This document shows positions 1 to 11,849 of a stretch of DNA of 64,000 bases, piece after piece. The translations under genes were made by a program, and so were the position numbers. Location of the stretch: contig OZ017802.1 in the NCBI GenBank assembly GCA_963969395.1, forward strand, positions 3,846,501-3,910,500. Reading direction: 5' to 3'. Each line of letters opens with the position of its first letter. The first letter of the stretch is position 1. The notes under the pieces are model-generated. The model was not told the DNA's origin and did not search any database. It worked only from the letters and a program-made list of their open reading frames with translations. Origin of the DNA: Pseudoscleropodium purum (taxonomy: Eukaryota > Streptophyta > Bryopsida > Hypnales > Brachytheciaceae).

Positions 1-3000
1 CCAGTCCACGGAAGTAACTTCTCCTCTATGACCTTCCAAAACTACCGGTGCTGCAGAAGGATAGTCCACCTGACACATAAAAGCATATTAGTTTAGGTGT
101 TTCTTGACTAGCCGAAAAAACATGAGAAACATTCTACACTCCGTACAGCAACGAACAAGCCAGACTAATATTTAGACTAATATGAGATTAGAATCCGATG
201 AAATAATTATAATAAAGAATCATCGCAGGCTGTGTGTGTGGAGGTCTCACCTGCCATACATACACGTTGTTGTCTGAGGAGCCACTCACGATATGCGCAC
301 CATCAGGACTGAAAGCTGCCTGGAAAATTTTAGACACAGGTATGCCAGGTTAGACTAGATAATTATGAACAGTTCGAGAAGAAGAATGCACATAATATCA
401 TCAAGCTATCACGAACAAAAGTACAGTTCTAGAAAATTTTCATGACATCGGACTGATTCCATACCTTGATATAGAAAGATCCTACTACATGGCCCGAGAA
501 ACTCGATATTACGCCTCGATCCGGAAAGGCACCGTCATACATGTAGATTCTGACCGAGAGCAAACACCGATGATTAGAAATCAGCACTAGATTAAACATG
601 AAAATTTGATGCGGTTCAAAAGTACTGATTGGAATTGTGCATAATTACAGGGAGAACCAGATTATAAACAAACTTTGTTTCTGATATTCATTTACGTACT
701 TGCTGTCTGTGCACGTGGCTATGAGACGCGAACTTGTGGGATCTTGAGAAAGACTTGCGATGCCATGTACACGACCACTCATTTGAGATGTTGGCATCTG
801 GAGCAAGTAGCACGGACCCACAATGAGACACAGCAACTCATTTCAAGTGGATCCACTGATCATAAATAAGAATTGCAGAAGGTAGCCGAGCATTTTACAT
901 AGCGTCTAAATAGGACGCCATAATGCTCTACTGGACTAGCGACTACTCACCCCTTCAGACGGGTCTTTTTGCTGAGGAGTTTGAACAACAGGCACCTTCA
1001 ATTTTCTTGTATCCCAAAATTTAACAATTCTGCAAATCAAGTGCACACAAAAGTTCAGGAGAACATCAACAAGTGTGAAGATCGAAGTCAAGTTGAAAGC
1101 GTATATCTCAATGCCCATTGGGAGCCAAAAGGTACTGACCCATCTGCTGCACCTGAAGTAGCCAGGATGCGTTCATCTTGTTGATACAGCACGGCAGTGA
1201 CACTGTGAGTTTCTCCCTGCCGCAACAACATATTCATTAAGTGCATCGAAATACAATATCTTGCCAAATAGATGCACTGACCTGTGTATTAGACCTTGCT
1301 GAACACAATGCATCATTTATCCAACCGCAGGAAATTGATATTTCAACCAAGTTCTAATCTTCAAATTCGTTGAAATGGAAAAATGTCATGAGACTTGCCT
1401 AGATGGAACCTAAAATCTATATCAGTCATCACTTTCAGAGATCTGTAGACTTGAATATCGCAATTTGGGCACTTCGAAACATAACATTTTAAGGGGTGCA
1501 ACCATCACAGAAATCATTTGCGCACCTTCCTTCGGCGAACGTTCTTGCATCTTGGAGCAACATGGGTATCCTTCATGCATGACACTGGCCTGTCATCATC
1601 AGAACAGTAGCATAAGTACGAACGTTATGTCACCTACATAATAAAACCGCATCCTTCTGATAAGATGTACAATTACCTCATGGAGCCAAAACAGAGCAGA
1701 ATGGCATAAGAGGATCAAGAAGATGGAAAACTTTTATTCGTATCTTAACGGTCCAACCTGAAGCTCAGTTCATTCGAAGTTGAAGTCCGCAGGTCCCAGA
1801 GTGCTACACTCCCATCCCTAGACCCAGAGGCAAAAAGGTCTGCAGTGCAAAGAAAGTGTAATCAGCTTCACAGCTTACCCAAATTAGGAAGGAAACTCAC
1901 TCACATAGCGCACCGGTGCCTTTCATACTTGGGATACGCTTCTAAAGGATCATTCTATATTCGTCGACGAACTCTAGTAGAAAATCTATAGACGTATTCA
2001 AGATACCTATTCCGACTTCACCCCTTACAAGTAAGGCAGTTTTCAACATACGACTTCCTAAATTGCAATGCGCTTAAGTTTTCTAGATACATCTAGTGCA
2101 GCGAGTCTCATTACTTCATTTATTAATAAATGAAGAGAAGAGTGTAAACAACATTTAAGAACTGGAACGTTACGAAAGTACCTCCGTTGGAAGGATGCGC
2201 GCACAATGATTTAACGCTCCCACAGTGGCCCCTCATCACTCCCAAAGCCGCATGCGATTCTACATCCCAGAGTCGAATCTGCAGGGGCAGAGCATTCTTC
2301 AATTGCATTAGAACCGTAGCCAATAATCCTGAATCACAAGACAGAACTTCATACATCAACATGTACTGTATCCTAACACACATCAGCGGCCTAAAGTCTG
2401 CATTACCGTCTGATCTCCCGACGCCGTCAGCATACGTGTATCATCCTACACAGAAACGGGTCAACGCTTAGGATTAAAATGGATAGGGGTGAAAGGAGCG
2501 TCCGTGGACGGCATCCCAATTCGCTATGAAAAGTTTCATACCCTAAACTATCACAAAAAATGATGCCATAATGAACGTCACAGTACATGAATCATTACAT
2601 CTTTCCGAGTAATTACTGTGGGGAGGAATCAGTGGTATCCTATACTGTGGGTTGAAACGACCTCAGAAACTGACGATATCTTCACTATGAAGATTTTGAG
2701 TTCATGTGGTCCACAATCTTTAGAGTTATTATGGCCCACAATAACTACACTGGAATGCGCAGTAAAACATTCCTCGGAGGCATGCTAGAAAATTGAATTG
2801 AATTGAAACCTGTCCATTGCAATACCTTCCAATGCAGTCCTTAACCTACCGTTACAAAGCAACTAGGTTTCTGCTATCAGCTCAAACTGGTTGGATTTTC
2901 TACTGCTGTTGTGAATGCCACTATAAATCGCAGACCAACAATTTGCTAGTTGCTGTTGTATACCTGTATCCAGCAGACATCAAAAACGGCATTGCTGTGC

Positions 3001-4378
3001 GCCACCCATGATTTCCACCTGCTTTTTTCTGCGAGCATAATCAGCCCTATTAGCCAGACTAAATCGATATTGGACAGAGTGTAGCGGCTGAGAATACAAT
3101 CAAATCAGCTTGTATACGGTGTAGTACAAACGTTATCGTATACAGAATGAGAAACTCAAGTGAATAGGAATTCCAACGTACCTGTATTGAACTGTGTTGT
3201 CATGAAGGTTGGTAGTGCAAGGCGAGTGTTATAGATGCTGACATAACCCTCTTCATCAGCCACCGCGAGTAGGTGCCCCTCTCCTTTTTTCTGCATGAAT
3301 GGCAATCATAAAACATCTCAAACACAACTTGTACCCGAACAAATGCGTTTTTGAAGGCAGCCTGTCTCTTCAAATAAAAAATTATTTTCAATGTTGGAAA
3401 ACAAAACCATGGCAATTATGATCAAAAATTAAGATTTCGGTATGGCACTTCAAATCTTTAACCAACCTGGCGAATTATCTTACAAATATGATCATTTAAC
3501 TTAACAAACCAGTTATTTTATTCAAATATACTGAGGATTGCCAACTACAGGATTTCGTATTAGTGCTCTTAGCTCACTGATAATGAATGTTTGCCTTCTT
3601 AGGCATTTACCAAAGCAGTAATTTCACCATACCCGAAATGACACTTGCTAACAGTAATTAATCCTGTAGTTTTTTTAACCGAATTCTATTCATTTACAAA
3701 GGTTGAATACTTTAATATCCAACCGCTTAATTGTAATGAAAATGTTCCACAAGAAGCTTTTCCAACGTTCTTAATGTGTATAAAGCCTTATCGCAACCCA
3801 ATGTACATCTGGTAGAAGATCCTGCAACATAATAATTAACGTGCTAGATCGGGGAATAGAACATTTCTATACGTGTACATAAAGGCATGTAATAAACACT
3901 GATAGCCATTTCTCAAATCTAACGCAAGTATCTTTCACAGTCGAGGACGTGCAAATGAAATCTCGGAATACCTTGCCATAAGCAACCGCAAGCGGCGGAG
4001 CTGGAACTCCATTAGACTCCACAGACAGTACACCTGAGCCTGAAGATCCTCCTTCTGAAGATAAGCCTCCCATGCTCGGCCTTCCTCTCACTGCACACGT
4101 TCAATTATAACGCCAACTCATCAGTTATCTAAACTCCAATACGAAGAATAAATCCTAGTCGAGATCAGAACTACCTCATAGACTCCAAAGCGATCGTTAC
4201 AGTTCTTATAGTAGCATAGTGTACGCATTTCTCTGTATTAATAGCCTGTCCACACAGAGACTGGAAGACTCTTGTATAGGCAAACGAAATTTCAGAAAGT
4301 CAAAGTACCTTTGCAAGGACGCACTTCTCGCATTGACAGAGCGTGAAAGAGTGAGCCATTCTGGAAAGGGCTCGCCAT
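1..4378 (-). CDS. CDT2: CDT2/DTL-like WD40 substrate receptor of CRL4 E3 ligase (3' end beyond window)
   Basis: CDT2 binds DDB1 in CUL4 ubiquitin ligases and targets PCNA-bound proteins such as CDT1 for destruction in the nucleus. Fourteen exons read in consistent phase: 4378-4309, 4090-3972, 3290-3182, 3028-2964, 2445-2407, 2278-2182, 1839-1758, 1589-1526, 1216-1140, 1029-951, 797-700, 549-465, 319-251 and 69-1, giving 374 residues before the edge. Diagnostic stretches are AVADEEGYVSIYNTR, WVAHSNAVFDVCWIQ, LTASGDQT, SGSRDGSVALWDLR, VKFWDTR, FSPDGAHIVSGSSDNNVYVW and GHRGEVTSVDW, matching the CDT2 WD40 order. ALWDLR and KFWDTR are WDxR motifs of the type that contact DDB1. The start is the ATG in MASPFQNGS, chosen because an upstream spliced leader at 5365-5460 does not keep frame. 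The C-terminal tail is off-window. Splice junctions are assigned by eye without cDNA. Confidence 0.93.
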
Positions 4379-4768
4379 GATCCCGCCGAGTCTAATTACT
4401 ACAAAACTATACAATCAACACTAACACGAGAACACCGCTATCATAGCCAAATCGCACAATGCACTTCATATGCACAGGAATCTGTCACACAAAATCGAGA
4501 ATCTGCGGGAAAACACTTCCTACAGATCACCGATCGAAGCGTTTCCTAAGAATTTCTTCTCCACGGGAAAATCTCTATGGATCACAGTGCGAGCTCAATC
4601 CGACGCGCTTGATGAGCTCCGAAAATCGGAATCTCTCGGTCTCTCTCAGTCTGCCTCTGTTTCACTGCCGCAATTACATCAATATGACTAGCACATAACA
4701 AAGATCTGTCAACAGTGAAAGCTTAACGACTGCAAGGATTTAGTTCCGTTAAACGCTACGGGAATATA

Positions 4769-4853
4769 TTGGCGGGAAAGGGCTTGAATTGAACCCTAAC
4801 TAGTGGCAACTGGAATTCCCGCGCAAAAGAGGCGGGAACGCCCCGTGACGTCA
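4769..4853 (-). promoter_or_regulatory. E2F-type site cluster plus TGACGTCA upstream of CDT2
   Basis: TTGGCGGGAAA (4769-4779) matches the E2F consensus. TTCCCGCGC (4816-4824) is the same kind of site on the other strand, and AGGCGGGAACG (4830-4840) is a third. A palindromic TGACGTCA (bZIP/CRE core) lies at 4846-4853. All sit 390-475 bp upstream of the chosen CDT2 start, in an island much richer in GC than its surroundings. CDT2 is an S-phase gene in animals and plants, so E2F control is plausible, but binding is inferred. Confidence 0.6.
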
Positions 4854-5364
4854 TCCCTGAACGATTATTTGAAAACCAGGGCAGCTTTCCGGGCAGCAGT
4901 GATCCCAGAACTTGTTTATAGAATTTAGTGCAATATGCTACCTATTTTAGGGAATTTAGTACAATTTGCTACCTCCAAGACAAACAAGCATCAACTTTGG
5001 CTATCTTGAGAGTGAGTGGCATTAAAAAAATTTAGAAAAGAAAGGATTTTGCAAGTTGTAAAGGATGATTGGAGGTACTAAAATCCAAATCTAACCACAT
5101 AGATGCTAATTCCAATGTGGAGGAAGTAACCAATGGAGGAAGTGGCTAAAAATCACTTTGGTTCTACCAAAAACATTTCAGTGCTAAACATGCAATGGAA
5201 TTTTTTTCTAAAACCCAAATTTTCAACAAGTTTTCACACCTCCAAAAGAACATGTAGATGCAAAATTGCGAATTCATCCGTTTCTGAGCATTCATCCCCT
5301 GCAACACGGTTTTAGGATTAGCTACTTTAACATCAAGCGGAAATAGGGTTAGCAAGAAACTTAC

Positions 5365-5463
5365 CTGAGCCATTCGATCTTTGCATTCGCGGCTCCCATC
5401 GTGGCCGTCCATTTCGCAACATGTCTCGTCGTATCGTCTCCCTCTAGCTCTAGGGTTTAGCAA
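5365..5463 (-). other. Possible untranslated or alternative first exon upstream of CDT2
   Basis: On the minus strand an ATG-initiated stretch reads MDGHDGSRECKDRMAQ and ends exactly at a strong donor (CAG|GTAAGT). Joining it to the CDT2 exon beginning near 4391 breaks the CDT2 frame, so it would be a 5' UTR exon with an upstream ORF. It could also be the first exon of an unrelated gene. The E2F cluster at 4.77-4.85 kb would lie in the intervening intron, which argues for an alternative promoter. I recognise no protein family. Confidence 0.25.
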
Positions 5464-6620
5464 AACTCATCACCTCGCGCAGACATATTTCACATTAACT
5501 CCAGCATCTGCATTCAAGTTGGTTTGAACCTGAAAATGGTTCTGTTGTGCTTCACGCTTTCACTGTGAAGTGCCATTTTGTGAAATTGGAGGCGGCCCAG
5601 TGGGCACTCGCCACTCAAGTAGTGATCACTTCCTTGCTGTCATGAAATGCGCAATTGCTAAGTTTTGATTTTTGAATCGTGAAGTTCTGAGTCTTCTAAC
5701 TTTCTGAGTCTTCTAACTTTCTCAGACTCAGAGACGTTGGGACTTGGGGTTACGATTTTTTTGTGCATTCATTCCAATTTGGAAATGGAGGCTCCCGCTT
5801 CTCAATTTACTTTCAGAATTTTGGGTGTGCATTATGCAATTGTGCACTTGTGTGCACAAACAATATTTGAGAGCTATGGTGTGCAACTTGCTGCGCTTTG
5901 GAAACTGCACCTACGTGTTGTTCTTACAGCTTCTCATCTAGCTTCCTCTCAGCAATTGGCCATTCTGTGAATTTTTCCAAGCTGCGCGCTGAATTTGGTT
6001 TCCACTTTTTTTGGTTTATGTGTTTTATTGAGGCACTGCGTGCTCAATTTCATTTCTGTTTTTTTTGTTGATGAGCTCTCAATGCTGTATTTGGATGCCG
6101 CACTTTGAATGTTGTTTCTAATTTGTACAGGTGGGCTTCTGTGCTTGATTTCCGTGCTTCTGTTGTAGGCTTGTAGCGTTTTTGGTGATAGTAGGCTGTC
6201 ATCTTGTGCAAGGTCGCGCATGGTGCAATGGCGCCCCAACTGAAGCTGCTAGAGAATTTTCATATGCGGACCTTCGGTTCTTTACGGAACTCATATGGTT
6301 TAGGAAAGTACCTACCTATGAAGTCCCCAATCTGCTTAGAGGACGATGTTATGCATGTATCAGAAACGTGGCTGGAGGACTCGTTTCTTGGTGCGTTGCC
6401 TCGCTTCCTGTCCTTGTTTGAGGCAACGGTAGGTCTCACTAGTGTGCCCTGATCTTGAGGTGGCAAGTTTGGACAAGGAGAAAGGAATGCAGAAGAGGCG
6501 AAAAACTGCACCCAACACCGTCACGCGTCGTTGGCAGGAGGTTTTGGCATGAAAGTTCACGTGGGCAGAAGGTGAATTCGACTCAGTAGGCAACTTAACA
6601 GGAGTCGTGTACAAGACTTG
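5464..6620. other. Intergenic DNA, no gene recognised
   Basis: Open frames here show no family signature. An 18-bp direct duplication of 'TTCTGAGTCTTCTAACTT' type lies at about 5687-5723. The right part (from about 6180) may be the decayed 5' portion of the hAT-like element that becomes readable from 6.6 kb. Confidence 0.4.
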
Positions 6621-8970
6621 CACTACTGTGAGTGGTAAGCGCAAGATGTTGGTCTTCAAAGCCGATAATTTGGAAAAACATGAAGGCAAGAGGACCTGCA
6701 GCAATGACGGAGACCCTTTGCCACATTTGAAAAAGGGAGACGCTTATATCAAGCATGATTGCAAGTACTTGCAGTTCACATAATTGTGGGCGGGTTGAAG
6801 GCTAGGTGGCAACGTCACAAACCAAGTCATCGTTAGATTTAATGGTGAAGCTCATTGCAAGGGAGTGCAATTTTCAACCCTCTTTCAGGTTTTGAGTTTT
6901 GGTCGTCCCATATATGACTATGAGCATTTGAGAGTGAAAAATGTCCCTAGAGAGCACTAGTCGGAAACTTTTGGCAAGGAATGATGTGTATTATGTGCCC
7001 TCAAGGGCATTGTCCAAAGTGCTTGTTTTTTTGTTGATTAGTGCAAATGAAATAACAACCATTGACAATACCTCTTGAATTAGGGTGCATGTCTATGTAG
7101 TTCATTTGTGGGAGTAAGTGCCACACTTATTGCATCTCTCATGTGTGGTTCACTCTAACACTATAGATCACCTCATAGATGTTATTATGTAAACATTGCT
7201 TGGCAAGGGGAGCCTTATATGGGAATTGATCATGGGTAAGGTGGTGTCATTTGGAGCAGATGGAGTTAGTATATTCCAAAGGTGTAAACTAGGGTATCTA
7301 CCCAAATTTGGAAGAAATGGCCCTATTTTGCCTTGGGGCAAGATGTGTGAGTCATTGTATCAATTTAGTGGTGGAAACTTTGTTCAACTATCCAATGGTG
7401 TCTCGTTTGGAAGCTTGTTGCCAATCATTTTATTCTTATTTTTGCCATAGTCACAAGCAACACTCATGGAAACTAAAGGTAATAAAATGGTGAGAAATGT
7501 TGAGACCAAGTGGATCTCAATATGTAGTTTGGCCCAATGTATAATGTCTAAGTACAAAACTATCCTAGTGAAAAACTATCCTAGTGGATATGGCTGCTAC
7601 GAGCAACGAAGGTAGTTATGCCGCAACCACAAACTTTGACTACCTCTCTAATATTGAGGTTCTTTTGTTCCTTTCTTGATTCATTCCAATGTTAAATGTT
7701 GTGCATTATCTCATAAAGCTTTCCCAAGTTCAAGACGTCTTCATCTATGACTTCATGGAGTCTAAAAGTTTGCTAGGCTGACTTGGCCAAAATGTTCATG
7801 GGTGATTCCATGGCATTCATGACACCATAGTTCAAACGGTATCAAGAACTAATTTCTTTGACTTGTGCTGAAATTCTAATGGCGTGGCAAGAGATGCTTG
7901 GTAGGGAGAAGAAAACTCTTGCATATGACTTTGGAATTACTAGAGTTTGGGCACATTGCCACTACAAACTATTAGGAGAGCATAAGATTGTGATGGAGGA
8001 CAATTTCCTCAATACTCAAGGAAACATTTGGCACCAATTTGCAAGTTTCTTCCTTCACTCCCTTTTCGTCTTTGGAGCTTGAACTATTGTATGAAGACTT
8101 TCATCTTCATTCATGTTTACTTTTGTTCTAGTGGTATGTTTGTAGTGCACTTTGGAATAGGATTGTTCTTCTTGTTTTGGTTTGGTTTGGCTCCTTGTCG
8201 GTCTATTGCAAGTCGGAGTGGTTGTGTAGGTAGCGAGAGTTTCAAGTTGGTTGGTTTTGGGATTCTATTTTTTTTGTGGCTTGTCCCTTCACCAGGTTTT
8301 CTTGAATTATAGTGGATATAGTGGAGGTTGGGAAAGTACATTAGTATTGATTGCCATCTTTACGAACTACCAAAGATTGTCCAGTCACTCTCAAAAAAGT
8401 TAGACAAGTGCTTTTTGTAGTAGGAGCTCTTGTAGATGCTTTTGGAATCATATATCTACAATATTGGAAAAAACCGGGTGCTAAGGAGGGATTTGCACAT
8501 CATTTATTTGTACTTAAGAAGTTTTATTCTCACCCAAGATTGTTGAATGTAGGGTTGCCTATTAAGGAAGGAGGACCCTCATATACTATCTCTGAAATGC
8601 TATCTGGTTCTAACTTAGACAATCAACAAGGTTTGTTTAAAGTGACCATGAAGGCTAATTATGAAGCTTCTTGTGCATCTGTTGGGCATGTGAACCCAAT
8701 CATTCATCTTTGGTGTAGCCTTTTCCAATCACAACACTTGCAGAAATTGATTTTTGAATACTTCAAGCTCATGGAGATTAGGTGATGTCTCGTGTTGGGG
8801 TCAATAGAGGATAAGTGTTGCTTTTCAACCTTGAAGTTTCTAAAATCTTACTAGCACAATCAGCTAGACAAGCACTTGCCATTGGTTGTTTGCATATTTT
8901 GACAAAAGTATTATACATTGGAAAATTTTCCATATAAATCCACAAAAGAATCTTGGAAGAATGCAATGAA
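6620..8970 (+). pseudogene. Decayed hAT-superfamily transposase
   Basis: Blocks of one hAT-like transposase lie in order along the plus strand but in shifting frames with stops. At 6608-6783 there is a Cys-rich block ending in LEKHEGKR and a later C..H pair, like the zinc-finger region of plant hAT/DUF659 proteins. Then come VSFGADGVSIFQ (about 7241-7280), CVSHCINLVVETL with PMVSRLEA (about 7341-7420), SLTCAEILMAWQEMLG and FGITRVWAHCH (7850-7970), LQYWKKPGAKEGFAHHLFVL (about 8460-8520) and SYTISEMLSGS (about 8580-8610). The last block, 8800-8970, is a hAT C-terminal dimerisation region (EDKCCFSTLKFLKS, then LDKHLPLVV). Frameshifts and in-frame stops make it non-functional. No terminal inverted repeats were found around it. 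Confidence 0.8.
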
Positions 8971-9151
8971 AGTAGGCTGCCATAGGAATGCTTGATTTGT
9001 GGCGCTTCACAATATCCTCATCTTTAATAGACATTAGTTTTCATGAAGATTTGTGTGTTTCTGGGCTTCAACATTCTTGTTGGTCCTTGACTTCAAAGGT
9101 GTGTGCTAGGTTGCTGGGACATACTCTCAATATTTGTGTCCGACTTGCTAG

Positions 9152-9213
9152 AGATGGAAATTAGGATAGCTAGAGATGGAAATTGGGATAGTTAGAGATG
9201 GAGATCAAAATAG
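9152..9213. repeat. Three tandem copies of a ~22-bp unit
   Basis: The unit TAGAGATGGAAATTRGGATAG is repeated three times with small differences just downstream of the hAT relic. It is a short tandem repeat of no evident function. Confidence 0.7.
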
Positions 9214-9319
9214 CGTTGGAGCAGCCATCTTATAGGCAACTTCAACTTGTTAACATTATTTGTTTTCACTAACTTTTTCTTATTAACTTGGGCTTGTTTG
9301 TTTTGTGGTGTGCAGATCT

Positions 9320-9380
9320 ACTAATACAACAATTGGGCAGGCTTACTTCAAGTCAATGGGGTTCGATTCCCCTATTAGTG
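9320..9380 (+). other. tRNA-like fold with perfect B box
   Basis: ACTAATA (9320-9326) pairs with TATTAGT (9373-9379) as a 7-bp acceptor-like stem, followed by G. A GGGG/CCCC stem with a TTCGATT loop (9358-9372) is a textbook T-arm and contains the pol III B box GGTTCGATTCC. The total is only 61 nt. The D and anticodon arms are not clearly formed, so this is a tRNA relic or tRNA-derived fragment rather than a working tRNA. Confidence 0.35.
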
Positions 9381-11840
9381 ACTTTTCCATAGTGTTGTTT
9401 TGCTTGCAATGTAGGTTAAATCAAGAGTCATGACTTGCTTTCAGTTCTTGTTTGAATTGTGGCTTCAGTTCCTATTATATTTTTGGTTTGTATGCTTGAG
9501 TTTTAAAGTAAGCATTGTAAATGAGCATTGTCATTTATGTAAGCATTGCATTCAAATCAGCAATTTAGCATTGCAAGTAAGCAAATGAACATTGCTTTCA
9601 CCTTAAACATTTAGCCCTCCCAACTCCCAACAAAAAATAAATGGAAATGAAGTTGATTAAAAAAATTGGAAGCAAAATTGAACCAAAAGAAAATTGTCTT
9701 CCACTTCCAAATTGATATTTTTTGATCAAATTTGTCATCAATTAGCAATTCTAGCTATTTACTTCACAAAAAATAGCAATACACATTTGTATTTCATAAA
9801 CTAATCTAAATCACTTCTCGCAATTTGGCCTTTACCACAAGAAAAAAAATAAAGAAAACTCCACCGTTTTCACACAAGTTTAGTTGGTGTGTTTTAACAC
9901 TTTGAGTTAGTTTCGCAAAAGCAACCCCTTTGTCAGGTAGAGTAATAGCTTTCCAACTAATTTCAAGATAAGTATTCTAGAAACGTTGCAAGTAATAAAG
10001 TGGCCATCAATTTCTATTGGTTGTTGAAATCTTAGCTAAAATCTAATTTTTTTTGAGAATTTTTCCTACAGAAATTTAGCTACTGAGTTTTGGAATGTTT
10101 TATAGGAAGTTTTATTAGGACCAATTTTTACATACTAAAACTTAGACATACCAAATAAATAAAGATTTATACAAACCATTCATACTTTAGTGTACTAGCA
10201 AGTTCTACATTCTTGTGCCAAATTAAACATTTAAAAAACAAAACACAATTACATAATTGTAGATTTTTGTGAACGTTCTTAAAATTTTCATTTATACCAC
10301 ACAAAATATATTGCAAAAAATAATTTGCCTAAAATTTTGGCAATTCATTTTCAAACTTATTTTACACTAAATCCACTAATAGAATAGTATTAAAAAAAAT
10401 AGGTTTTGGTATTTATATAGAAATTCATTACAAACTATCTTTCCTTCAAAGAATTTATCTACTTCAATTTTCTATAATGCCAAAATGAGATTTTCTACCA
10501 AATTGAAATTATTCAAAATATTTATTTGTTGAAAAAATTTGCAATTATGCAATTTCAATCAACTTTAGTTAGCAATATTACTACTCAAGAGTGATGTTTT
10601 CAGTATTCTTTTGATATTTTTATTAGTGTCAAAAAATATATCAATTGACTTCAAAGGCTTCTTAAAAAATCTTCTTTTAAAAGATTTTTTTATATGAACA
10701 TGAGACTATTCTTATTTTTTTTAACTAATCCTTTTTATATGTGCACTTTCTATGCATGCAATTGCAATTGGCTTGTGGTGGTTGCAATTGCCCCTTGGAA
10801 AAGGAAGGGGGACTATTGGCTTGATTCAATTACAAAATAGCAAAAACTTCTATGCTTTTGGACTCAGAGGGCACTAAGAAAGAATACATGTTCAATAGAT
10901 TTCTTCTAACTTTTAATAGTCATCAAGTTTTTCTAATAGCAACAAATATGAATATAGATGGAAACATGAAATTCAACTTAGATAATAATGTGACACTAGT
11001 AGTTAATTAGTTGGTTACACATGTTACACATATAATCAATAATGTAAATATTGGTGGTTTGTATTGCAAATATGTAATTATAAAAATTAATCAACTTTTG
11101 AAAATGATTAAATATCAATAGATAAATAGAAGTGATTACTTTATTAGATTACTAAAAATGAATTTTCAACTATTATATAATGACCTTAATGTTTACAAAA
11201 TCCCAATTTTGGCTAAATGATATACAATTTGGGTAGTGCAAGGTTGGTAAAACTACCCAAATAGAAATTGTCAGGGTAACATACACATGTTTTCTTAGAC
11301 ACAACTTTGCATTTCCTATTCTTTCTCATCATTTGTTTTAATTTTTATTTGTTCGTTTTTGTTTTTTTAGCTACCAAAATTATCGAGTATTCCACATATA
11401 GGGCACCTACGAAACAAGCGACCTTAGTCGCTTTTACTAGGAAGAACTCCAAGTTCTTGCTTCTACCCCTGCTCCTATGTTGAAATCCAATGGTTTCGTT
11501 GTTTTTTCTCCTTCTTGTCCCTTGCAATCTGTTGCTACCCATTGCTTGCTCCTCATTACTTATTATTTCTTGCTCTCCATAAAAGTCATAACAAAAGCAT
11601 CACACAATACCAATTTTTATTGTACTTCTTCTTTTCAAGCTCCTTTCTTTTTTACTGTTATTAGTCTCTTCACTCTCTATTACTATTTATACTATATTTT
11701 TTCTTTTAGGATTTTGATTATCTCTTTTCTCATTATTTTAATTGTTTCATTTTCTCTTATTAATTAGACTTTGTCCCCTTTGCCCTTACTGGGTTTTTTT
11801 GTGTCTCTTTTGCTTCTACTATGGCATCCTTTTCCATACA
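9381..11840. other. AT-rich intergenic DNA, no gene seen
   Basis: Long A/T runs and stop-dense frames. A small perfect hairpin (AAAATCTT/AAGATTTT type) lies near 10,667-10,692. No coding, RNA or complete mobile element could be supported. Confidence 0.6.
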
Positions 11841-11849
11841 TCAATTCAT

